The notes: generated from the sequence alone by a model not told the origin. A stretch of DNA of 64,000 nucleotides from Pseudomonas sp. GM74 (GCF_000282455.1 NZ_AKJG01000158.1:16978-80977), one strand, 5' to 3'; counted from the first letter of the stretch, positions 27,143 through 36,041 are shown. Numbers and translations are program-made.

Positions 27143-28054
27143 TCAAATCAGGATGAAGACCGCCAGCACCCCGGCAAAGATCGACCACTTCTGGAGGTAG
27201 TAAAGCTTGCGGTTGCGCTTTTTCAGTTCCTTGGCGCGCAGGCGAACCTTGTAGACCTTGCTGAACAGTCGGTTGAGCCCGCCGGTCCGGTCTCCGTCCT
27301 CGTTCGGTGCACCTGCCGCCGACATGACAGTGCGGCTGAACCAGCGATTGAATGCCGCTGCCCACCGGTACTTCATCGGCCGCTCGACGTCGCAGAACAA
27401 GATAATGCGATTGTGCGGCGTGGTGTTCTCTGCGTAATGAATGTAAGTCTCATCGAATATCACCGCTTCGCCATCACGCCAATGGTAGTTCTGGCCATCG
27501 ACATTGATGTAGCAACCTTCAGCGTTGGGTGTGTCCAGTCCGAGGTGATAACGGTACGAACCGGCATACGGGTCGCGGTGGCGCACCAGTCTGGAGCCCG
27601 GTGGCAACTCGGCGAACATCGCCGCCTTGATTGAGCCAATGCCCTGCACCAGTTCGGTGGTGCGCGGGCAGAGCTTCATGGCCGAAGGGTGGCTATCGCC
27701 GTACCACTTCAGATAAAAGCGCTTCCAGCCAGTCTTGAAGAACGAGTTGAAACCGACGTCGTCGTACTGGTTCGAACGCTTGATCTCGCCGGCGTGAAGC
27801 AAGTTCTGGCCTTCGGCACGAATTTCTTCCCAATGCGCCTGCAGCGGGCTCAGGTCGGGAAAGTCAGCCGGCTCGAGATACGGTTTGTTGGGGATTTTCG
27901 AAAACAGATAAAGAAAGCAGTTGATCGGCGCCAGAAACGTCGAGTGATCACTCAACTGGCGCCCCAGCTTGTGGCGAACTCGGCCACGCAGGTGGACATA
28001 CGCGATAGAGACAACGTAGATAACGGCAATGATCAGTTTCACGGAAATCGTCAC
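27143..28054 (-). CDS. lpxO: Lipid A 2-hydroxylase LpxO
   Basis: A 303-residue enzyme of the aspartyl/asparaginyl beta-hydroxylase class. N- and C-terminal hydrophobic segments (about 4-20 and 290-303) anchor it in the inner membrane. The iron-binding residues lie in HRDPYAGSYRYHLGL (His-X-Asp) and in the later FDETYIHYAENTT (distal His). It uses Fe(II) and 2-oxoglutarate to hydroxylate a secondary acyl chain of lipid A, altering peptide resistance and immune recognition. It is a single leftward gene; its promoter must lie in the 28055-28300 interval. Confidence 0.9.
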   Translation of the reverse strand: MTISVKLIIAVIYVVSIAYVHLRGRVRHKLGRQLSDHSTFLAPINCFLYLFSKIPNKPYLEPADFPDLSPLQAHWEEIRAEGQNLLHAGEIKRSNQYDDVGFNSFFKTGWKRFYLKWYGDSHPSAMKLCPRTTELVQGIGSIKAAMFAELPPGSRLVRHRDPYAGSYRYHLGLDTPNAEGCYINVDGQNYHWRDGEAVIFDETYIHYAENTTPHNRIILFCDVERPMKYRWAAAFNRWFSRTVMSAAGAPNEDGDRTGGLNRLFSKVYKVRLRAKELKKRNRKLYYLQKWSIFAGVLAVFILI

Positions 28055-28488
28055 ACATCAGAAGTGAACAAATTGCTCGACCCTGCAGGTCAACGGTCCA
28101 GGGCCTTGTGCAGCGTCTGAAAACGATACAGCGGTCCGGCGTCCGTCCTTGAGCCCTGCCGAATGTCGGCAAAGGTGAAAGATGGCATTTTAGCCACCAT
28201 TTGTAACCAATTGTTAGCTATCATCTGTGAAAATTTGTGCCTGTCGCGGCTAACCCGTCGCAGTGGCCTCACTGCCTGATTGTAAAGGATCGAGATGAAC
28301 TGGAAAATCCTGGCTTTCGCTCCGCGAGCAAAGCGTCAACTCCCCAGGATTCATTTAGAGTTAACGGAAAATTCGATGAAAACATCCAACTCGAACTCCA
28401 TCCGCCAGGCAAAAAATTAGCAATATCATACAAAATGCATACAATCTCGAATAAAAATCGACCAACAGCGTGAGCAGGACAAAAAAAA
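28055..28488. other. 434-base gap between lpxO and acyltransferase
   Basis: The left part should carry the lpxO promoter. From about 28280 the base composition becomes AT-rich. A composite hairpin occupies 28306-28351: outer arms AATCCTGG and CCAGGATT, with an inner GCTTTC-GCTC paired to GAGC-AAAGC. I see no gene; a 78-codon frame at 28237-28473 lacks a start signal and is not protein-like. Confidence 0.6.
28306..28351. repeat. Composite hairpin at island left side
   Basis: AATCCTGG/CCAGGATT are perfect 8-base arms 30 bases apart; between them GCTTT/AAAGC and GCTC/GAGC form a second stem with one bulged C. No T run follows, so a terminator is unlikely. It may be a REP-like or recombination-related structure at the boundary of the AT-rich segment. 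Confidence 0.55.
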
Positions 28489-29577
28489 ATGAAGCTCTCT
28501 ACCTTGCTGAGCAGGGATAATAATAATCTCGATATTTTCCGTGTTATAGCCGCGTGTATGGTTATTTATGGTCATGCCTATGCTCTCGTCCCCCACAGTA
28601 GTGCAGAAACAGACTTCATTGCCCGACTTCTTAAATTCGATTACTCAGGATCACTCGCGGTAAATATTTTTTTCTTTCTTAGTGGACTGGTCGTCACTAA
28701 CAGTCTCCTTTCAAAGCGGTCTCCCATAGACTTTATTATAGCCAGAGCGTTCCGCATCTGGCCGGCCCTGATATTCACAGTAGTGGTTACCGCGACGATA
28801 ATAGGGCCAATAGCTACCACCCTGCCAATCGATCAATATTTTCAAGACCCTGCCACGCTTAAATATGTAACCAACAACATTACGATGTCCATTACTCATA
28901 CACTTCCAGGAGTGTTTGAATCAAATCACTTCAAGTCTGCGGTCAATGGTTCGCTATGGACAATACCCTATGAAATAGCGGCTTATACGGCGCTTCTCGC
29001 GTTCTTCATGCTGGGAGTGTCCAAAAGCAAATGGATTGCAACTTCAATATTCTTGATTATTGCCGCCACTCCTTTTCTGCCAGAGTACCTTAAACTTTCA
29101 TTCCTGCCTTCTTCCAAATTGGCTGTCATGCTAGCTCCGTGCTTTGCTGCTGGTGCAATCCTTTCCCTGCTTAAAGACCATATACATATAAACCTTCACA
29201 TCGTTTCGGGATTGTGGATCCTCTATTTTCTGATAAACAACTCCTCAGTTGTCCCCTACCTGTTTTATTCCGCACTATTTATTTCAATACTTTACCTTTC
29301 AAGCCTCGCCTTCACGATCAAACTAAAAATGAAATCTGATATATCCTACGGGATCTATCTTTGGGGTTTCCCCGTCCAACAGATTCTTGCAGCCTCTTTT
29401 CCAGAGCAAGGCCTTATATTCAATCAGATAAGTGCAATGATCATCTGCTGCATACTGGGTTACGCTTCGTGGATGCTGATTGAAAAAAACTGCTCGAAAT
29501 ACGGCTCAACGCTTGCGAAAAAACTCCATCGACTATCCCTCCCAAGGACAGCAACTTGTACCACGCAGGAGCTTTAA
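28489..29577 (+). CDS. Acyltransferase family 3 (OafA-like), horizontally acquired
   Basis: A 362-residue integral membrane protein with about ten hydrophobic segments. The N-terminal motif NLDIFRVIAACMVIYGHAYA, with its conserved His, is diagnostic of acyltransferase family 3. Such enzymes O-acetylate or O-acylate surface polysaccharides or lipids. Its DNA is clearly richer in A+T than the flanking genes and uses codons such as ATA, AAT and TTT unlike its neighbours. Together with the integrase relic at 29860-30066 this suggests acquisition by transfer. The ribosome site is weak (AGGA then an A run). The acceptor may be LPS O-antigen, but no glycan locus adjoins. Confidence 0.85.
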   Translation: MKLSTLLSRDNNNLDIFRVIAACMVIYGHAYALVPHSSAETDFIARLLKFDYSGSLAVNIFFFLSGLVVTNSLLSKRSPIDFIIARAFRIWPALIFTVVVTATIIGPIATTLPIDQYFQDPATLKYVTNNITMSITHTLPGVFESNHFKSAVNGSLWTIPYEIAAYTALLAFFMLGVSKSKWIATSIFLIIAATPFLPEYLKLSFLPSSKLAVMLAPCFAAGAILSLLKDHIHINLHIVSGLWILYFLINNSSVVPYLFYSALFISILYLSSLAFTIKLKMKSDISYGIYLWGFPVQQILAASFPEQGLIFNQISAMIICCILGYASWMLIEKNCSKYGSTLAKKLHRLSLPRTATCTTQEL

Positions 29578-29859
29578 AAAAGCTCCGGTCAGGTCCGCCA
29601 ATCACCCACCGGTAAATCAGGGCGAAACCGATCATCGGTAAAGTCCCGTTCCGTATCATTTGCGGCTGTCCAGCACAATGAAATGGCCAGGCTTCGCATT
29701 TTCCAGCGAACCTGGCCCATCCGGGATGGCCGCGCTGCGAAGGCATCCCAATGGCCTGATGAGGCGCCAGGTTGACATCGGGCGTTCGTTGCAGCGTGTG
29801 TAGCCGAAGGAGCGCACCAATACCGGCGCCACTTCTGAACGGGCTGAGATGCCTTGTCG
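29578..29859. other. Gap before the integrase relic, no supported gene
   Basis: A frame of about 70 codons on the minus strand (29656-29871) has no recognised domain and ends inside the integrase relic on the other strand. The composition returns to high G+C from about 29640. It probably represents mobile-element debris between the acyltransferase and integrase remnants. Confidence 0.45.
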
Positions 29860-30066
29860 CCCGCCGTACAACTGCCGTCATACTTATGCGACAATATGCT
29901 CAAAGTCCAACCTGAACCCCGCATTCATCGCTCAGCAGCTTGGCCATAGCGTCCAAATGTTGCTGACGGTCTATGCGCGTTGGCTCAACTCAAGCTCAGA
30001 CTGGGGGAGCTGGAAACGCTCCAGATTGGTATCGAATCGGTATCAGGCAAAAAACACCAGCTCTAA
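29860..30066 (+). pseudogene. C-terminal fragment of phage-type tyrosine recombinase, frameshifted
   Basis: The frame reads NCRHTYATI, then IAQQLGHSV and LTVYARWLNSSSDW, matching the catalytic end of tyrosine integrases: Arg-His in RHT, the GH box, and nucleophile Tyr in VYARW. Everything upstream of about 29860 is missing. At a GGGGG run (30003-30007) the frame slips. Restoring one G would continue as GELETLQIGIESVSG and stop at TAA 30064-30066, which fits an integrase tail. So this is a decayed remnant, not an active gene. It ends 21 bases before the ybiT start. Confidence 0.82.
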
Positions 30067-30086
30067 ACCATTGATAGGTAAGGTAA

Positions 30087-31673
30087 TTGATCTCCACAGC
30101 TAACATCACGATGCAGTTCGGCGCCAAGCCGCTCTTCGAAAACGTTTCGGTCAAATTCAACGGCGGCAACCGTTATGGCTTGATCGGTGCCAACGGTTGC
30201 GGCAAGTCGACCTTCATGAAGATTCTGGGCGATGACCTTGAGCCTTCCGGTGGCCAGGTCATGCTCGAGCCGAACGTGCGCCTGGGTAAATTGCGCCAGG
30301 ACCAGTTCGCCTACGAAGAATTCACCGTGATCGACACCGTGATCATGGGTCACGAAGAGCTGTGGAAGGTCAAGGCCGAACGCGACCGCATCTACTCGCT
30401 GCCGGAAATGAGCGAAGAAGACGGCATGGCCGTGGCCGAGCTGGAAACCGAGTTCGCTGAAATGGACGGCTACACCGCCGAATCCCGCGCCGGCGAACTG
30501 CTGCTGGGCCTGGGTATTCCCCTGGAACAGCATTTCGGCCCGATGTCCGAAGTAGCTCCAGGCTGGAAACTGCGGGTATTGCTGGCCCAGGCACTGTTCT
30601 CCGATCCGGAAGTACTGCTGCTCGACGAACCGACCAACCACCTGGATATCAACACCATTCGCTGGCTGGAAACGATTCTCAAGGCGCGTAACAGCACCAT
30701 GATCATCATTTCCCACGACCGTCACTTCCTGAACAGCGTCTGCACCCACATGGCTGACCTGGACTACGGTGAGTTGCGCTTGTTCCCGGGCAACTATGAC
30801 GAGTACATGACCGCGGCCACCCAGTCCCGCGAGCAGTTGCTGTCGGACAACGCCAAGAAGAAAGCCCAGATCTCCGAACTGCAGACGTTCGTCAGCCGCT
30901 TCTCGGCCAACGCCTCGAAAGCCAAGCAGGCTACCTCCCGCGCCAAGCAGATCGACAAGATCCAGCTGGCCGAAGTCAAGCCATCGAGCCGCGTGAGCCC
31001 GTTCATCCGTTTCGAACAGACCAAGAAGCTGCACCGCCAAGCCGTGACCATCGAGCAGATGTCCAAGGGCTTCGACGGCAAGACCCTGTTCAAGAACTTC
31101 AGCTTCACCGTCGAAGCCGGCGAGCGCCTGGCGATCATCGGCCCGAACGGTATCGGCAAGACCACCCTGCTGCGCACCCTGATGGGCGAGCTGACCCCGG
31201 ACGCCGGTTCCGTGAAATGGACCGAAAGCGCGGAGCTGGGCTACTACGCCCAGGACCACGCCCATGACTTCGAAGACGACGTCAGCCTGTTCGACTGGAT
31301 GGGCCAGTGGACTCAGGGCGAGCAGATCATCCGTGGCACCCTGGGCCGCATGCTGTTCTCCAACGACGAGATCCTCAAGTCGGTCAAGGTCATCTCCGGT
31401 GGTGAGCAAGGTCGCATGCTGTTCGGCAAGCTGATCCTGCAAAAGCCGAACGTACTGGTGATGGACGAACCGACCAACCACCTGGACATGGAATCGATCG
31501 AAGCGCTGAACCTGGCGCTGGAAAACTACCCGGGCACGCTGATCTTCGTCAGCCACGACCGTGAGTTCGTTTCGTCCCTGGCCACCCGCATCATCGAGTT
31601 GAGCCCTAACGGCGTGACCGACTTCAGCGGTACCTACGACGACTACCTGCGTAGCCAGGGTGTGGTGTTCTAA
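30087..31673 (+). CDS. ybiT: ABC-F family ATPase YbiT
   Basis: A 528-residue soluble tandem ATPase. The first Walker A is GANGCGKST, the second GPNGIGKTT; signatures are VAPGWKLRVLLAQAL and ISGGEQGRMLFGK; Walker B motifs are VLLLDEPTNHLD and VLVMDEPTNHLD. The interdomain linker (about 240-320, FVSRFSANASKAKQ) is the ribosome-contacting P-site motif. ABC-F proteins act on translating ribosomes and are not transporters. The start is a TTG at 30087 after AAGGTAA; no suitable ATG exists upstream. The integrase relic ends 21 bases earlier, so its native promoter may have been displaced. A terminator follows at 31713. Confidence 0.93.
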   Translation: MISTANITMQFGAKPLFENVSVKFNGGNRYGLIGANGCGKSTFMKILGDDLEPSGGQVMLEPNVRLGKLRQDQFAYEEFTVIDTVIMGHEELWKVKAERDRIYSLPEMSEEDGMAVAELETEFAEMDGYTAESRAGELLLGLGIPLEQHFGPMSEVAPGWKLRVLLAQALFSDPEVLLLDEPTNHLDINTIRWLETILKARNSTMIIISHDRHFLNSVCTHMADLDYGELRLFPGNYDEYMTAATQSREQLLSDNAKKKAQISELQTFVSRFSANASKAKQATSRAKQIDKIQLAEVKPSSRVSPFIRFEQTKKLHRQAVTIEQMSKGFDGKTLFKNFSFTVEAGERLAIIGPNGIGKTTLLRTLMGELTPDAGSVKWTESAELGYYAQDHAHDFEDDVSLFDWMGQWTQGEQIIRGTLGRMLFSNDEILKSVKVISGGEQGRMLFGKLILQKPNVLVMDEPTNHLDMESIEALNLALENYPGTLIFVSHDREFVSSLATRIIELSPNGVTDFSGTYDDYLRSQGVVF

Positions 31674-31712
31674 GGGCAGCTACAAGCCTTTAGCCACTAA
31701 CTTCAAGTTAAG

Positions 31713-31740
31713 AGCCCTGTCCTTTGTGACGGGGCTTTTT
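31713..31740 (+). terminator. Rho-independent terminator of ybiT
   Basis: AGCCC-T-GTC and GAC-G-GGGCT form a stem with a short loop, followed by TTTTT. It lies 39 bases after the ybiT stop. Confidence 0.85.
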
Positions 31741-31777
31741 GCATTCCGGGCCAAGGTTTCTTGTTGGTGCATAAATC

Positions 31778-31845
31778 ATCGCGAGCAAGCTCGCTCCCAC
31801 AGGGGGAATGCATTCCAAAATGTGGGAGCGAGCTTGCTCGCGATG
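31778..31845. repeat. Inverted REP pair
   Basis: atcgcgagcaagctcgctcc and ggagcgagcttgctcgcgat face each other around about 20 bases, between the ybiT terminator and the MFS gene. Confidence 0.9.
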
Positions 31846-31957
31846 AGGCCGTGAGAAACAGCGATAATGTCACGGCAAAAGTAGTTAGCCTGCTTCCTTT
31901 TATCACTGTCCCGCGCCATGATGCAGGTCTCCCACCGCAGCCCGCGAACGAGCCCTC

Positions 31958-33145
31958 ATGTCTGCGCAGCAAGTGCCACCGCAAAGCTCAATGGCGATCA
32001 CCCTGCAGATCGTTTCCATCGTCTTCTATACCTTTATTGCCTTCCTCTGCATCGGACTGCCGATTGCGGTGTTGCCGGGTTATGTCCACGAACAACTCGG
32101 GTTCAGCGCCATCGTCGCCGGGCTGACCATCGGCTCGCAATACCTCGCCACCTTGCTCAGTCGGCCCATGGCCGGGCGGATGTCGGACAGCGTCGGCACC
32201 AAGCGCGCAATCATCTATGGCTTGTCCGGGATTGTGCTCAGTGGCGTGCTGACCTTGCTGTCGACCCTGTTGCAGGGCTTTCCCTTGCTCAGTCTGCTGA
32301 TCCTGATCGCCGGGCGCCTGTTGCTGGGGATCGCCCAAGGGTTGATCGGCGTCGGCACCATCAGTTGGTGCATGGGCCAGGTCGGTGCCGAGCATACCGC
32401 GCGGTCGATTTCCTGGAACGGCATCGCGTCCTATGGGGCGATTGCCATTGGTGCACCGCTGGGCGTGGTGATGGTGAAACAACTCGGCTTCGCCAGTCTG
32501 GGCATCGCCCTGTCGCTGCTGGCCCTGGCCGCGCTGTTGCTGATTCGTAACAAGCCCTCGGTACCCGTGGTACGCGGTGAGCGCCTGCCGTTTTGGTCAG
32601 TGTTCGGACGCATTGCGCCGTTTGGTGCGAGCCTGAGCCTGGCGTCCATTGGCTACGGCACCCTGACGACCTTTATCACCCTGTATTACGTCAATCGCGG
32701 CTGGACCGGCGCGGCCTACTGCCTGACCGTGTTTGGCGTGTGTTTCATTCTGTCGAGGCTGCTGTTCATTTCCGCCATCAGCCGTTTTGGCGGCTTCACC
32801 TCGGCCATCGCGTGCATGTGCATTGAGACAGTTGGCCTGGTGCTGCTGTGGCTGGCACCTTCAACCGGGTATGCGCTCATTGGCGCCGGCCTGACCGGAT
32901 TCGGCCTGTCCCTGGTGTATCCGGCGCTGGGTGTCGAGGCCATCAAGCAGGTACCCAACTCCAGCCGGGGCGCGGGCCTGAGTGCTTATGCAGTGTTTTT
33001 CGACCTGGCGCTGGCCATCGCCGGCCCGTTGATGGGCGCCGTGGCGTTGAACCTGGGTTATGTGTGGATTTTCTTCAGTGCGGCGTTGTTGTCGGTGACG
33101 GGCCTGGGGCTGACCCTGCTGCTCAAGCGCCGGGCAATGGCTTAA
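31958..33145 (+). CDS. MFS transporter, YfcJ/arabinose-efflux type
   Basis: A 395-residue protein with twelve predicted membrane segments. The cytoplasmic loop after TM2 carries LLSRPMAGRMSDSVGTKRA, the MFS loop 2-3 signature; TM5 has GIAQGLIGVGTISWCMGQVG. It matches the YfcJ (UPF0226) branch of sugar/drug efflux transporters. It probably exports sugars or small toxic compounds; the substrate is unknown. The N-terminal 12 residues are polar, so the start MSAQQV could be a few residues shorter. A REP hairpin follows at 33145. Confidence 0.85.
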   Translation: MSAQQVPPQSSMAITLQIVSIVFYTFIAFLCIGLPIAVLPGYVHEQLGFSAIVAGLTIGSQYLATLLSRPMAGRMSDSVGTKRAIIYGLSGIVLSGVLTLLSTLLQGFPLLSLLILIAGRLLLGIAQGLIGVGTISWCMGQVGAEHTARSISWNGIASYGAIAIGAPLGVVMVKQLGFASLGIALSLLALAALLLIRNKPSVPVVRGERLPFWSVFGRIAPFGASLSLASIGYGTLTTFITLYYVNRGWTGAAYCLTVFGVCFILSRLLFISAISRFGGFTSAIACMCIETVGLVLLWLAPSTGYALIGAGLTGFGLSLVYPALGVEAIKQVPNSSRGAGLSAYAVFFDLALAIAGPLMGAVALNLGYVWIFFSAALLSVTGLGLTLLLKRRAMA

Positions 33146-33168
33146 TGTGGGAGCAAGCCCGCTCCCAC
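33145..33168. repeat. REP-type palindrome after the MFS gene
   Basis: TGTGGGAG and CTCCCACA arms, identical to the 12839-12862 element. It sits between the convergent MFS and hydrolase genes and overlaps the last base of the MFS stop. Confidence 0.8.
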
Positions 33169-33184
33169 AGAGGGTCGAGCAAAC

Positions 33185-34222
33185 TTACTGATCAGCCGTC
33201 TGCATCCCCGCCCGGGTCGCCCTGCCCAGGGTGCGCGAGAAGAATCTTCCGGCTTCAGAGATCAGATTGCGGTGAATGCCCTGCCGATCGACGCCATCGG
33301 CATCGGTGCACAGCGCGGGCATGACCACGATCTGCTCGTCATTGCACGGCGCCATGAAGACGAAGTGCCCTGCCCCGGCCAATAACTTGAAGTCAGGCGC
33401 CGTCGGCAGTTTGCGCGCCAGCGCCGCGGCGTTCTTGTCGACAGCCACCAGTTTGTCGCCATCGCCGCTGTAAAGCAGCACCGGCACATGCACATCGGCC
33501 AGGGTATGGCGGCCGAACTTCAGGCTCAACGGCGCCATCAGCATCAAGGCGTGGACACGAGAATCGGCCACCGGTTGCAGGTCGTCGCGGTCGACAATCA
33601 ATTCGCCATGGGTGTTGCAGGCATCGCGGTCATCCGGGCGCTCCTGGCAGTAGCGGCGCAGGCGATCCAGGTCCGGGGTCGCACCGGACAGAATCAATGC
33701 AGTCTCGCCACCGGCCGAGTAACCGATGACCCCTACCTGGTCGGCATTGACGAACGGCGACAGCATGGGGTCGCCCAAGGTCGCGGTAATGGCTTCGGAA
33801 ATCTGGATCGGACGGCCGTACAGGTTACTCAAAGTACCGAGTCGGCTGTGGTCTCTGGAGTTGTCACCGGGGTGAATCACCGCCACCACCACAAAGCCTT
33901 TGCGCGCCAGGGACGTGGCAAGGTCGTGCAGGGCCAACGGGGTGCCGGTGTTTCCGTGGGACAGCATCAGCATCGGGAACCGGCCGATGGCGACCTTGGT
34001 GTCCTCCCCGGCTTCGACCGTGTAACCCTCGAGCTTGCTGGTGTGCTCCCGATCACTGGAAGGATAGAAGGCGATGGCGCGCATCGGCTGCAGGTCCAGC
34101 GGGTCGAGGAAAGTCATCTCATGGAAACCGACGCTCCAGTGAGGATGCGGTGCAGGCGCGGCGTGCACTGTATTCAGGCTGCTGAGCAGGCAAATCAGTA
34201 AAGCTGCACAAAGACGCATCAT
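33185..34222 (-). CDS. Secreted alpha/beta hydrolase (dienelactone-hydrolase-like)
   Basis: A 345-residue protein with a signal peptide (residues 1-22, ending VHAA). The nucleophile elbow is VGVIGYSAGGETAL, and the catalytic His is in AGAGHFVFMAP. It belongs to the predicted dienelactone-hydrolase group, which includes esterases and lipases acting in the periplasm or outside the cell. The substrate is not readable. It starts 85 bases before the azoreductase terminator and runs leftward alone. The last residues read RAGMQTADQ. No second gene shares the transcript. Confidence 0.82.
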   Translation of the reverse strand: MMRLCAALLICLLSSLNTVHAAPAPHPHWSVGFHEMTFLDPLDLQPMRAIAFYPSSDREHTSKLEGYTVEAGEDTKVAIGRFPMLMLSHGNTGTPLALHDLATSLARKGFVVVAVIHPGDNSRDHSRLGTLSNLYGRPIQISEAITATLGDPMLSPFVNADQVGVIGYSAGGETALILSGATPDLDRLRRYCQERPDDRDACNTHGELIVDRDDLQPVADSRVHALMLMAPLSLKFGRHTLADVHVPVLLYSGDGDKLVAVDKNAAALARKLPTAPDFKLLAGAGHFVFMAPCNDEQIVVMPALCTDADGVDRQGIHRNLISEAGRFFSRTLGRATRAGMQTADQ

Positions 34223-34303
34223 GGATGCCCCACTTTGTTACCGGACTTGAGACGTACACCCTGGATAGCATAAGTCGGGCCACAATCTGAAACGACCAGA
34301 AAC

Positions 34304-34352
34304 AAAAAACTCCGTACCTGGTACTTGCGTAACCAGAATACAGAGTTTTTTT
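34304..34352. terminator. Bidirectional terminator downstream of azoR
   Basis: AAAAAACTC ... GAGTTTTTT flank GTA/TAC and CTGGT/ACCAG pairs with two small mismatches. A T run follows the stem on both strands. It ends azoR (leftward) and shields the hydrolase gene promoter. Confidence 0.85.
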
Positions 34353-34389
34353 GGCTTTACCTGAACGGTTGCCTACTTTTACGCAAGCC

Positions 34390-35001
34390 TTACGCAGCGG
34401 CGAACAACTGCTCGCTGATCTGCGCGTGAGCAGCGCTCATGGCTTTGTTGCGCACGTCGTCACCGTAAGCCAGGCCCTCGGCGCGGACGATTTCGATGTC
34501 GGTGATGCCGATGAAGCCGAACAACACTTTCAAATACTCTTCGTGGGCAACACCGGTTGCCTGACCGGCGTGCATGCCGCCGGAGGTCGAAACGATCACG
34601 ACTTTCTTGCCACCGCACAGGCCTTCAGGGCCGGCTTCGGTGTAACGGAAGGTCTGGCCGGCAACCGCGATGCGGTCGATCCAGGCTTTGAGTTGAGTCG
34701 GGATGGTGAAGTTGTACATCGGTGCGGCAATCACCACGGCATCGGCAGCCAGGAATTCGGCCAGGGTCGAGGCGCTCAGTTCGGCTTCGTGCTGTTGTGC
34801 GGCGTTGCGCAGTTCAGCGGTGGTGCCTGCGGCGACCAGGGTGGTGGCGGAGAAGTGGCTGATGGCGTCGGCGGCCAGGTCACGGTAGGTCACCACGGCG
34901 GTTGGCTCGGCGGCTTGCCAGGCCTTGACGACTTCACCGCTCAGCTGACGGGAAGCCGAGTTGTCGCCCAAAATGCTCGAATCGATATGCAGCAGTTTCA
35001 T
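34390..35001 (-). CDS. azoR: FMN-dependent NADH-azoreductase
   Basis: A 203-residue flavodoxin-fold quinone/azo reductase. The N-terminus MKLLHIDSSILGDNSASRQL holds the phosphate loop for FMN, PMYNFTIPTQLKAWIDRI is the central conserved stretch, and VSTSGGMHAG follows. It reduces azo dyes and quinones with NADH and protects against electrophiles. The start at 35001 is chosen because MKLLH opens the fold; the frame runs ten codons further without support. It is divergent from the LysR gene at 35133, the usual arrangement for a regulator of azoR. Confidence 0.92.
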   Translation of the reverse strand: MKLLHIDSSILGDNSASRQLSGEVVKAWQAAEPTAVVTYRDLAADAISHFSATTLVAAGTTAELRNAAQQHEAELSASTLAEFLAADAVVIAAPMYNFTIPTQLKAWIDRIAVAGQTFRYTEAGPEGLCGGKKVVIVSTSGGMHAGQATGVAHEEYLKVLFGFIGITDIEIVRAEGLAYGDDVRNKAMSAAHAQISEQLFAAA

Positions 35002-35132
35002 GTGGGATCTCCAAGTGAGGATCGCCCACAAGGGCGATCTGATGGGACTAATCCTACAGACGAAACCAATAGCTGATTAGATGGTAACAATGCGATAGTT
35101 CGTCCCACAGATAGAACAATCGGATTCACATC

Positions 35133-36041
35133 ATGCAAGACCTCAATGACCTGTATTACTTCGCAAAAGTCGTGGAAGCCGGTGGGTTCGCCGCGGCCGG
35201 GCGTTTGCTGGGCATTCCCAAATCCCGATTGTCACGGCGCATCGCCGAGCTGGAAGAGCGCCTTGGCGCAAGGCTGCTGCAACGCACCACCCGACAATTG
35301 AAGCTGACTGCCGTCGGTGAGCGTTACCTCCGGCACTGCCAGGCCATGCTGCTGGAGGCGGAAATGGCCGACGAGGCCGTGGCCAGCATGTCCAGCGAGC
35401 CCCGCGGGCGCTTGCGGGTGTCCTGCCCCGTAGGGCTGGCCCATGAAATATTGCCGGGGGTGATCAGCGACTTTCTGGAACGCTTTCCGCAAGTCCAGCT
35501 GGAGGTGATGTTGCTCAACCGGCGGGTCGATCTGGTGAACGAAGGCATCGACGTGGCCCTGCGCGTACGGGAACTGGGCGACGAAGATCCGCTGCTGGTC
35601 ACTCGCCGCCTGCGTCAGGCGCAGATGCTGATGGTCGCCAGTCCCGGCTTCCTCATTGGCCGTGAAATCAACCATCCCGAGGATCTGAAAAGCCTGCCGG
35701 TGCTCGGCGCCCTGGAAGCCGACCGAATGGTGCACATCCGCCTGCTGAATCAAAAAGGCAAAAGTTTTGAACTGGCGCTCGAGGCCCGGCTGGGCATCGA
35801 TGACTTTATCGTGCGCAAGGCCAGCACCCTCTCCAGCCTGGGCTTTACGATGCTGCCCATGATGTATTGCGAACAGGAACTGGAAAACGGCTCGTTGGTG
35901 CAGTTGTTGCCCGACTGGTCGCTGCCCGGTGGCTGGCTGCAAGCGGTCTATCCTCATCGCCGCGGGGTCATGCCGGCGGTACGCGCCTGGATTGACCATC
36001 TGGTCGAGTCATTCAATGCCTGTGGGGAACGATTGTTATGA
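35133..36041 (+). CDS. LysR-family regulator, probably of azoR
   Basis: A 302-residue LysR protein. The N-terminal winged helix (YFAKVVEAGGFAAAGRLLGI) is followed by a linker helix and a periplasmic-binding-like effector domain (about 90-290). The intergenic gap to azoR is 131 bases and includes a TAG-N-ATTAGATGG-like AT-rich stretch where it may bind. Its stop overlaps the next gene (ATGA), so both are co-translated. Probably activated by quinone or electrophile stress, as seen for neighbours of azoR; this is inference. Confidence 0.87.
   Translation: MQDLNDLYYFAKVVEAGGFAAAGRLLGIPKSRLSRRIAELEERLGARLLQRTTRQLKLTAVGERYLRHCQAMLLEAEMADEAVASMSSEPRGRLRVSCPVGLAHEILPGVISDFLERFPQVQLEVMLLNRRVDLVNEGIDVALRVRELGDEDPLLVTRRLRQAQMLMVASPGFLIGREINHPEDLKSLPVLGALEADRMVHIRLLNQKGKSFELALEARLGIDDFIVRKASTLSSLGFTMLPMMYCEQELENGSLVQLLPDWSLPGGWLQAVYPHRRGVMPAVRAWIDHLVESFNACGERLL

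Noticed and set aside
28237..28473. 78-codon frame before the acyltransferase
   Set aside because: No ribosome site, passes through the nested hairpin and has no protein-like pattern.
29441..29881. Leftward 146-codon frame across the acyltransferase end and integrase relic
   Set aside because: No start signal, spans two compositional zones and overlaps the relic antisense; treated as debris, though a short unknown family cannot be excluded.
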